From Streptomyces sp. MMG1121 (GTDB lineage: Bacteria > Actinomycetota > Actinomycetes > Streptomycetales > Streptomycetaceae), in NCBI RefSeq assembly GCF_001280015.1, contig NZ_LGDV01000235.1:1-28399 (forward strand): a stretch of 28,399 bases of DNA. The letters run 5' to 3'. Position 1 is the stretch's first letter. Every line of letters begins with the position of its first letter. The notes under the pieces are model-generated. The model had not been told where the DNA came from and ran no database searches. It saw only the letters and a program-made list of their open reading frames with translations. The position numbers and the translations under genes are program-made. This document shows positions 23,350 to 28,399 of the stretch, in pieces.

Positions 23350-25545
23350 ATGCACCAGCAGCCGACTTCGCCCTCCGCCACCGACACCGAGCGGCCACCG
23401 TGGGACAGGCCTGCGCGGTTCCGGCCGGACGGCGCCACCACGACCGCACCGGAGACCATCCTTCTTCGGCCGCCACCCACCGAGTCCCGGTCGGTCTCTC
23501 CGGCTGGCCCTGGAGGGCCTCCGCCTCCGGTTCCTCACCGCCCCCGTCGGTCTGCTGCGACCCCGTCGTCCCGCGCGGCGACTGGCAGCCGACCGGTCCC
23601 TGAACTGCCGCCCACCCACGCCGCGTTGATCTGTGTGGCCCTGCCCGGCCTCGCCATCTCCGGCGAGCTGGGGCAACTGGCCGGCCTGGGACTGGACGGG
23701 TTCTACCGAGGCGGACGGCGCCTGCTCTCGCGGTGTCAGGTCCGTGTGGCCGGACGCGAGCCGCTCGCCGTGCAGGCCAGGATGACCGGGGCCGACAGTG
23801 CCCGTTTCGTCGGGACGCTGCGGGTTTCCCCGGCGGCGGGTCCCGATCCTGATGTCGTGGTCGAGCGAACGCGCCGTGCCGAGGGAACCGAACGGATCAC
23901 CCTGCGCAACGCCGCTGTGCGACCGCTGAGGCTGCCCGTGGAAGTCGCCCTCGGCACGGATCTCGCGGAGCTTGGCACCATCGCATCCGGCAGGGCGGGC
24001 CCCGAACTCCCGGCCACTGTCCGTGACTCGGGCCTGCGCTGGGCCACGGCAGGAGTCGCGGCCAGCGTCACCGCAGACCCGCCACCGTCCGACGCCCTGG
24101 CGTCCGCCGGACTGCTGCGCTGGGAACTGGAGCTGCCGCCGGGCGGGACGGCAACCGTGGAGCTCCGTGTACGTCTCGACGGCGCGGGTCCGCTGCGGTC
24201 CGCGGGACAGACCACGACCGGCCCGTTCGCCCCCACCCGGGCGACGAGCGACGACCCCCGGGTGGCCCCGCTGCTGCGCGCGGCCGTCGCCGATCTCCAG
24301 GCCCTGCTCCTGCGCGACCCCGCTCATCCCTCCGACACCTACCTCGCGGCGGGCGCGCCCTGGCGCTGCGGGATGGCTCCCGCCGAGGCCCTGGCCGCCG
24401 CCCGCATGTCCCTTCCCCTCGGCACGCGGCTCGCCGCGGGCACCCTGCGCACCCTGGCCCGCACTCAGCTGACGGGCTCGCATCCACGGGCCGGCATGGT
24501 CCCTGGACCACGACGCGACACGGGGCCGTTTCTCCCGCCTGGCTGCACGGGAACGGAGGCCACGCTGCTCTTCCCCGTCCTGCTCGCCGAGGCCCGCCGC
24601 TGGGGACTCCCCGAGCAGGAGACGAGAGACCTGCTGCCTGCCGCCGAACGCTGCCTCACCTGGCTGCGGAGAGCCGTCGGCGACGGCACCTACCTGCCCG
24701 ACCCCCAGCCGGCGGGCCCGGTCCGCTGTGAAACGCAGGCCCACGCGCATCGGGCCGCCGCCCTCGGCGCCGATCTCCTCGACGCCTACGACCGGCCCGG
24801 CGCCACCGAGTTACGCCAGTGGGCCGAGGCCCTGCGAGCAGCCTTCCGTGCCGACTTCTGGGTCGAGGACCGCGGCGGCGGACGCCCGGCCGCGGCCTTG
24901 GCCCCGGACGGCCGACCCGTGCCGCACCTGGGCTCCGCCGCCGTCCACCTGCTCGACACCGGCCTGCTGGGTTCCGGTCTGCTCGCCCCGGGCCTCCTTG
25001 ATCAGGTGCAGACCGAGCATCTCGCCCGGCTGCTCGGCACTCCCGCCATGGACGCGGGCTGGGGGCTGCGCGGGCTCGGTGCCAAGGAGGTGGGACACAA
25101 CCCGTTCGGTCACCGGACCGGAGCCGTCCGGGTCCATGAGACCGCCGTCGCCGTCACCGGACTGGCCGCCGCCGGCTACGAGAAGGAAGCCGGCGGCCTG
25201 CTGAGAGGCCTGCTCGAGGCGGCGGAATACTTCGGCCACCGGCTGCCGGAGATGTTCGCCGGCGAACAGCGCTCCGCGGGGAGTGCACCCCTGCCGCATC
25301 CCGCGGCCTGCCGGCCGGCGGCCACCGCCTCCGCTTCCGCGATCATGGTGCTCACCGCTCTCGCGGGCATCCGCCCCGACACCCCGGCCCGTACGGTCAC
25401 CTTGCGCCCGGTGCGCAGCGCGCCGCTCGGTGAACTCGGCCTCACCGGGCTGCGCCTCGCCGGTGCTCCCTTCGCCGTGCGGATCAGCCGGCTGGGACTC
25501 GCCATGGTCGAAGAGGCGGCCGACGGCCTGCAACTGGGAGTGTGA
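23350..25545 (+). CDS. glycogen-debranching-like (amylo-alpha-1,6-glucosidase-related) protein, catalytic motifs degenerate
   Basis: The protein is 731 residues if it starts at ATG 23350, which has a purine-rich AGAAGAAG upstream. Residues 1-88 are a Pro/Ser/Arg-rich leader. A beta domain like the N-terminal domain of bacterial debranching enzymes spans about 90-280 (GLDGFYRGGRRLLSRCQVRV). An (alpha/alpha)6-barrel-like region spans about 300-700. Family enzymes have GxPWF..LFGRDSL and NGSVWPHDNA; here the matching sites read GAPWRCGMAPAEALAAARM (335-353) and HRTGAVRVHETAV (588-600), so the expected Asp and the WPHD are missing. It may bind glycan or be inactive. RLPEMFAGEQR (631-641) is conserved. 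Leu488 is encoded by TTA (24811-24813), so translation may depend on bldA. Confidence 0.75.
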   Translation: MHQQPTSPSATDTERPPWDRPARFRPDGATTTAPETILLRPPPTESRSVSPAGPGGPPPPVPHRPRRSAATPSSRAATGSRPVPELPPTHAALICVALPGLAISGELGQLAGLGLDGFYRGGRRLLSRCQVRVAGREPLAVQARMTGADSARFVGTLRVSPAAGPDPDVVVERTRRAEGTERITLRNAAVRPLRLPVEVALGTDLAELGTIASGRAGPELPATVRDSGLRWATAGVAASVTADPPPSDALASAGLLRWELELPPGGTATVELRVRLDGAGPLRSAGQTTTGPFAPTRATSDDPRVAPLLRAAVADLQALLLRDPAHPSDTYLAAGAPWRCGMAPAEALAAARMSLPLGTRLAAGTLRTLARTQLTGSHPRAGMVPGPRRDTGPFLPPGCTGTEATLLFPVLLAEARRWGLPEQETRDLLPAAERCLTWLRRAVGDGTYLPDPQPAGPVRCETQAHAHRAAALGADLLDAYDRPGATELRQWAEALRAAFRADFWVEDRGGGRPAAALAPDGRPVPHLGSAAVHLLDTGLLGSGLLAPGLLDQVQTEHLARLLGTPAMDAGWGLRGLGAKEVGHNPFGHRTGAVRVHETAVAVTGLAAAGYEKEAGGLLRGLLEAAEYFGHRLPEMFAGEQRSAGSAPLPHPAACRPAATASASAIMVLTALAGIRPDTPARTVTLRPVRSAPLGELGLTGLRLAGAPFAVRISRLGLAMVEEAADGLQLGV

Positions 25546-25646
25546 CCTCGTACGACGCGACCGAACGAAGAAACGGAGCCGGCCCTGCGCCCCACAACAG
25601 AACGAAGCGGAACCACCGCCTGTGCTGCCAACGAAGGGAGTGTTTA

Positions 25647-25668
25647 TCGTCAGGCAGACGACTATGAT
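25647..25668 (+). promoter_or_regulatory. Nudix gene promoter with overlapping inverted repeat
   Basis: TATGAT (25663-25668) ends 6 nt before the ATG at 25675, with no Shine-Dalgarno sequence, so a leaderless transcript is likely. TCGTC-AGGCA-GACGA (25647-25661) is an inverted repeat immediately upstream of the -10 and a possible operator, perhaps for the protein's own winged helix. Confidence 0.45.
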
Positions 25669-25674
25669 CGCCCC

Positions 25675-26433
25675 ATGCCCTACGACCCGTCAGCGTTTCC
25701 GCCCTTCGCCGTCACCGTGGACCTGGTCGTGCTGACCGTGCGTCGCCATGCCCTGTGCGCGCTGGCTGTGCGCAGGGGCGAGCCTCCCTTCCAGGGACGC
25801 TGGGCGCTGCCAGGGGGCTTCGTACGGGCCGACGAGGACCTCTCCCAGGCGGCGGCGCGCGAACTCGAGGAGGAGACCGGGCTGACGGCACATGGTCCCG
25901 CGGCCCCGGCCCAGGACAACGGGGCGCACCTCGAGCAGCTCGCCACCTACGGCGATCCCAAGCGGGACCCGCGTATGCGGGTGGTCAGCGTCGCGCATCT
26001 CGCGCTCGCGCCCGACCTGCCCGCCCCTCGCGCGGGCGGCGACGCGAGCAACGCGCGCTGGGCACCCGTCGAGGAACTGCTCCAGCAGGGTGGTTACGGC
26101 CGCGACGGCGAGACGGTGGCGCCGCTCGCCTTCGACCACGCCCAGATCCTCGCCGACGGGGTGGAGCGGGCCCGGTCCAAGATCGAGTACTCGTCGCTGG
26201 CCACCGCGTTCTGCCCGCCGGAGTTCACCGTCGGCGAGCTGCGCCGGGTGTACGAGGCGGTGTGGGGAGTAGCCCTCGATCCCCGCAACTTCCACCGCAA
26301 GGTCACCGGGACCCCGGGGTTCCTCGTCCCCACGGGAGGTACGACAACTCGCCAGGGCGGCCGGCCGGCGCAGCTCTTCCGGGCCGGCGGCGCCACTTTG
26401 CTCAACCCTCCGATGCTGCGCCCCGAGGTCTGA
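25675..26433 (+). CDS. Nudix hydrolase with C-terminal NrtR-like winged helix
   Basis: This 252-residue protein has a complete Nudix box GFVRADEDLSQAAARELEEE continuing TGL (48-70, pattern Gx5Ex7REUxEExGU), so pyrophosphatase activity on a nucleoside-diphosphate derivative such as ADP-ribose is possible. Residues about 165-240 (YSSLATAFCPPEFTVGELRR, VYEAVWG, LDPRNFHRKV) match the winged-helix domain of NrtR-type regulators, in which the Nudix part senses ADP-ribose and the helix binds DNA. Known NrtR repressors often lack hydrolase activity, but here the Nudix box is intact. No NAD-biosynthesis genes are adjacent. Target genes are unknown; autoregulation is an inference from the inverted repeat at its promoter. 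Confidence 0.9.
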   Translation: MPYDPSAFPPFAVTVDLVVLTVRRHALCALAVRRGEPPFQGRWALPGGFVRADEDLSQAAARELEEETGLTAHGPAAPAQDNGAHLEQLATYGDPKRDPRMRVVSVAHLALAPDLPAPRAGGDASNARWAPVEELLQQGGYGRDGETVAPLAFDHAQILADGVERARSKIEYSSLATAFCPPEFTVGELRRVYEAVWGVALDPRNFHRKVTGTPGFLVPTGGTTTRQGGRPAQLFRAGGATLLNPPMLRPEV

Positions 26434-26487
26434 GACATGCGGAGGGCGGCCAGCCGGGCGACGGAGGGGTGACCGCTCGTGCTGGGC

Positions 26488-26520
26488 CCCGGTTCCGTCG
26501 AATGGCGGACGTTAACCGGG
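26488..26520 (+). terminator. possible terminator after the Nudix gene
   Basis: CCCGGTT (26488-26494) and AACCGGG (26514-26520) form a 7-bp stem, with CGTC/GACG able to extend it internally. It lies 54 nt past the stop codon. Confidence 0.4.
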
Positions 26521-26582
26521 CTGAGCCGCAGCGCGCCTAGGGTCAGATTGGGTTATACACGAAAAACCGGACATGGCGCGCT

Positions 26583-28399
26583 ATGTTACTGCACGTGATC
26601 CAGGCCTTCGGACTGACCAGTAATCCCCGTAAGGCGCACCCGCCCGCCGTCGACGACGTCTCCTTCGAAGCGCGTTCCGGACAGGTCACCGCGCTCCTCG
26701 GAGGTGCCGGTGCGGGCAAGACGACGGCGCTCAGACTGATGCTCGAACTTCAACAGGGGCGCGGCATCACCTACTTCAGGGGACGGCCCCTGCACAGGAT
26801 CGCCCATCCGTCGCGGGAAGTCGGCGTGCTCCTCGGCGACGTGCCGGGGCACCCGGCCCGTTCTGTCCGTGGCCATATGCGGATGCTGTGCGCGGCCTCG
26901 GGTGTCCCCGCGCGCCGCGCCGACGAGGTCCTCGAAGTGGTTGGCCTGGTCAGCTTCCGTGAGGAGCGCCTCGGCACGCTCTCGCGCGGTATGGACCTCC
27001 GAGTCGGCCTCGCCTGCGCCCTGCTGCCCGACCCGCACACTCTCGTCCTGGACGAACCCGCCGCCGGTCTCTCCACCCGCGAGGTGCAATGGCTGCACGG
27101 CATGCTGCGTGCCCATGCCCAGCACGGGGGCACCGTGGTCTTCACTACGGCCGACCCAAAAGAGGCCGCGCGCACGGCCGACCGCGTCGTCACCCTCGAC
27201 GGCGGCAGGCTCGTGGCGGACCAGGACGCCGGGGAGTTCGCGCGTACGCGGCTGCGCCCGCGCGTCGCCGTTCGCAGCCCCCACGCGGCGCGCCTCGCGG
27301 CGCTGCTCACCAAGGAGGCCCGTACCGGGCGCTGCTCCGTCGAGGTTGTGCGGGAGGACGGCAACCGGCTCTCGGTGTACGGGTCCACGACCGCCGACAT
27401 CGGCGAGACGGCCTTCCGCCACGGCATCCTTGTCCACCAACTCGCCGACGAAATGGGTGACATGGGACCTGGCGTCGGTGCCGGCCCTGGCAGCTCGTCG
27501 GGGGAGGAAGGCGAAGTTGCGACGGACGAGGCGCGGGTGGTGTGCGCACACGACACCTCCGGAGCCGTGGCGGCGCAGTCGGACACCCGGGTGCCAGGCC
27601 TGCCGACAGTGGAGCCGGGCTCCACGGCGTACGGCTCGTCAGGAGCGGCGTCGGATGCAGGCTCCTCCGCGTTCGGATCGCCCGTGGCCGAGCCGGTTTC
27701 CCCGGTGGCCGGCTCACCCGTGCCGGAGAAGACCACTGTTGCCTTCGGCTTCTCATCGGCAGAGCCGAGTAGCGCGGCCTCAGGTGTCCCGGCAGGAGAG
27801 CGCGGCGCCACACCGGCAGGGCTCTCGGCGGAGAGGCAGGAGCGCGCGGCAGTGGACGCGGCAGCACCGGAGCCGGGTGTGGCGGGCCTCTCCTCGGACG
27901 AAGGCGCGCGGGCGGTATCCGCTCTCGTCTCGGTGGAACGGCCGCAGTCAGCGGGCGGCGAGTGGTCGTCGCTCGGTGATGCGGCCAACCCCGGGGCGGC
28001 GGAGTACCCGCAGGCAGCCCCTGCCGCTCGGCTCGGCGGCGGCTCGCCGGGCAGTGCTCTCCCGGAAGCCGGCGGCGCAGCGCACGGTGTCGTAGCGTCT
28101 GGCGACGAAGACGTGCCTATTGGGGGTGAAGAGGCGGGTCCCGCGGAGACACCGGCCCGTGCCGACGGTGGTCGGATCATCGACGCGACAGGCGCCGACA
28201 CGACGCAGGGCGCGCTCGTGGCAGCTCAGGAAGCGCGGACCGTCAGCACGAGCACCCCCGCAGCGGCCTTCTCCGCTCTGCGCTCCTGGCTCCCCGGCGC
28301 CAGGACTCCATGCACTCATCAGCCACGGACCGACCGCACCGACCGCTCCTACGACGCCCGGACCCTCGACGCCCTGTCCCCGCTCCCGCCCCCCATTTC
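26583..28399 (+). CDS. ABC transporter ATP-binding protein with long disordered extension (partial, runs off the right edge)
   Basis: The frame is open from ATG 26583 to the window end (605 codons visible). The nucleotide-binding domain spans about 5-215: Walker A GGAGAGKTT (40-48), signature LSRGM (133-137), Walker B TLVLDEP (153-159) and D-loop AGLST. The Q-loop Gln is absent (GVLLGDVPGHP, 81-91) and the switch histidine after Walker B is replaced (TTADP, 188-192). A small domain follows to about 293. From there nearly 300 residues are Ala/Gly/Ser/Pro/Glu-rich and disordered; a membrane part may follow beyond the window. Codon 2 is TTA (26586-26588); an in-frame GTG at 26595 is an alternative start that excludes it. 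The RBS is weak; TATACA (26554-26559) is a possible -10. Confidence 0.85.
   Translation, partial: MLLHVIQAFGLTSNPRKAHPPAVDDVSFEARSGQVTALLGGAGAGKTTALRLMLELQQGRGITYFRGRPLHRIAHPSREVGVLLGDVPGHPARSVRGHMRMLCAASGVPARRADEVLEVVGLVSFREERLGTLSRGMDLRVGLACALLPDPHTLVLDEPAAGLSTREVQWLHGMLRAHAQHGGTVVFTTADPKEAARTADRVVTLDGGRLVADQDAGEFARTRLRPRVAVRSPHAARLAALLTKEARTGRCSVEVVREDGNRLSVYGSTTADIGETAFRHGILVHQLADEMGDMGPGVGAGPGSSSGEEGEVATDEARVVCAHDTSGAVAAQSDTRVPGLPTVEPGSTAYGSSGAASDAGSSAFGSPVAEPVSPVAGSPVPEKTTVAFGFSSAEPSSAASGVPAGERGATPAGLSAERQERAAVDAAAPEPGVAGLSSDEGARAVSALVSVERPQSAGGEWSSLGDAANPGAAEYPQAAPAARLGGGSPGSALPEAGGAAHGVVASGDEDVPIGGEEAGPAETPARADGGRIIDATGADTTQGALVAAQEARTVSTSTPAAAFSALRSWLPGARTPCTHQPRTDRTDRSYDARTLDALSPLPPPI

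Overview
The window is high-GC actinobacterial chromosome, almost certainly from a Streptomyces. Codon third positions are nearly always G or C. Promoters include several leaderless -10 boxes, GTG and TTG starts are common, and the order dinG, lexA, nrdR, nrdJ with rnhB and recQ nearby matches, from memory, the Streptomyces coelicolor SCO5802-SCO5818 neighbourhood. I see no rRNA, tRNA, CRISPR array, insertion sequence or prophage. Only two TTA (bldA-type) leucine codons were found in called genes, both near the right end.

Left part (1-2988): a siderophore module. An IucA/IucC-family NIS synthetase is followed by an IucB/MbtK-type GNAT acyltransferase on the same strand. The module probably continues upstream of the window.

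Centre-left (2989-10340): a DNA-damage and dNTP-supply block. A DinG-like Fe-S helicase (+) converges on lexA (-) over two hairpins, one a perfect 44-bp palindrome. The 589-bp lexA/nrdR divergent region carries a LexA (SOS) box, a lexA promoter and two NrdR boxes 31 bp apart. nrdR and nrdJ (class II, B12-dependent ribonucleotide reductase) form an operon whose 165-nt intergenic leader can fold into hairpins. A strong bidirectional terminator ends it.

Centre (10353-18759): a TerD-family protein (-), a YdbC/DUF4937-like protein, a histidine phosphatase plus ADP-ribosylglycohydrolase pair, then a divergent DHA2-type MFS exporter and TetR regulator with two identical 20-bp operators. These are followed by RNase HII and two conserved proteins of unknown function.

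Right (19024-28399): RecQ helicase with a C-terminal phosphoribosyltransferase-like domain (-), diverging from a DUF4192 protein across a region with two DnaA-box sequences. Next come a glycogen-debranching-like protein whose catalytic motifs look degenerate, a Nudix protein with an NrtR-like winged helix, and a truncated-by-window ABC ATPase with a long disordered linker, open to the edge.

The unifying theme is genome maintenance: lexA, dinG, nrdRJ, rnhB, recQ. I did not find a convincing wholly new system. The best leads are the DnaA boxes at recQ, the RecQ-PRTase fusion, the degenerate debranching-like and ABC proteins with TTA codons, and the nrdR-nrdJ leader hairpins.
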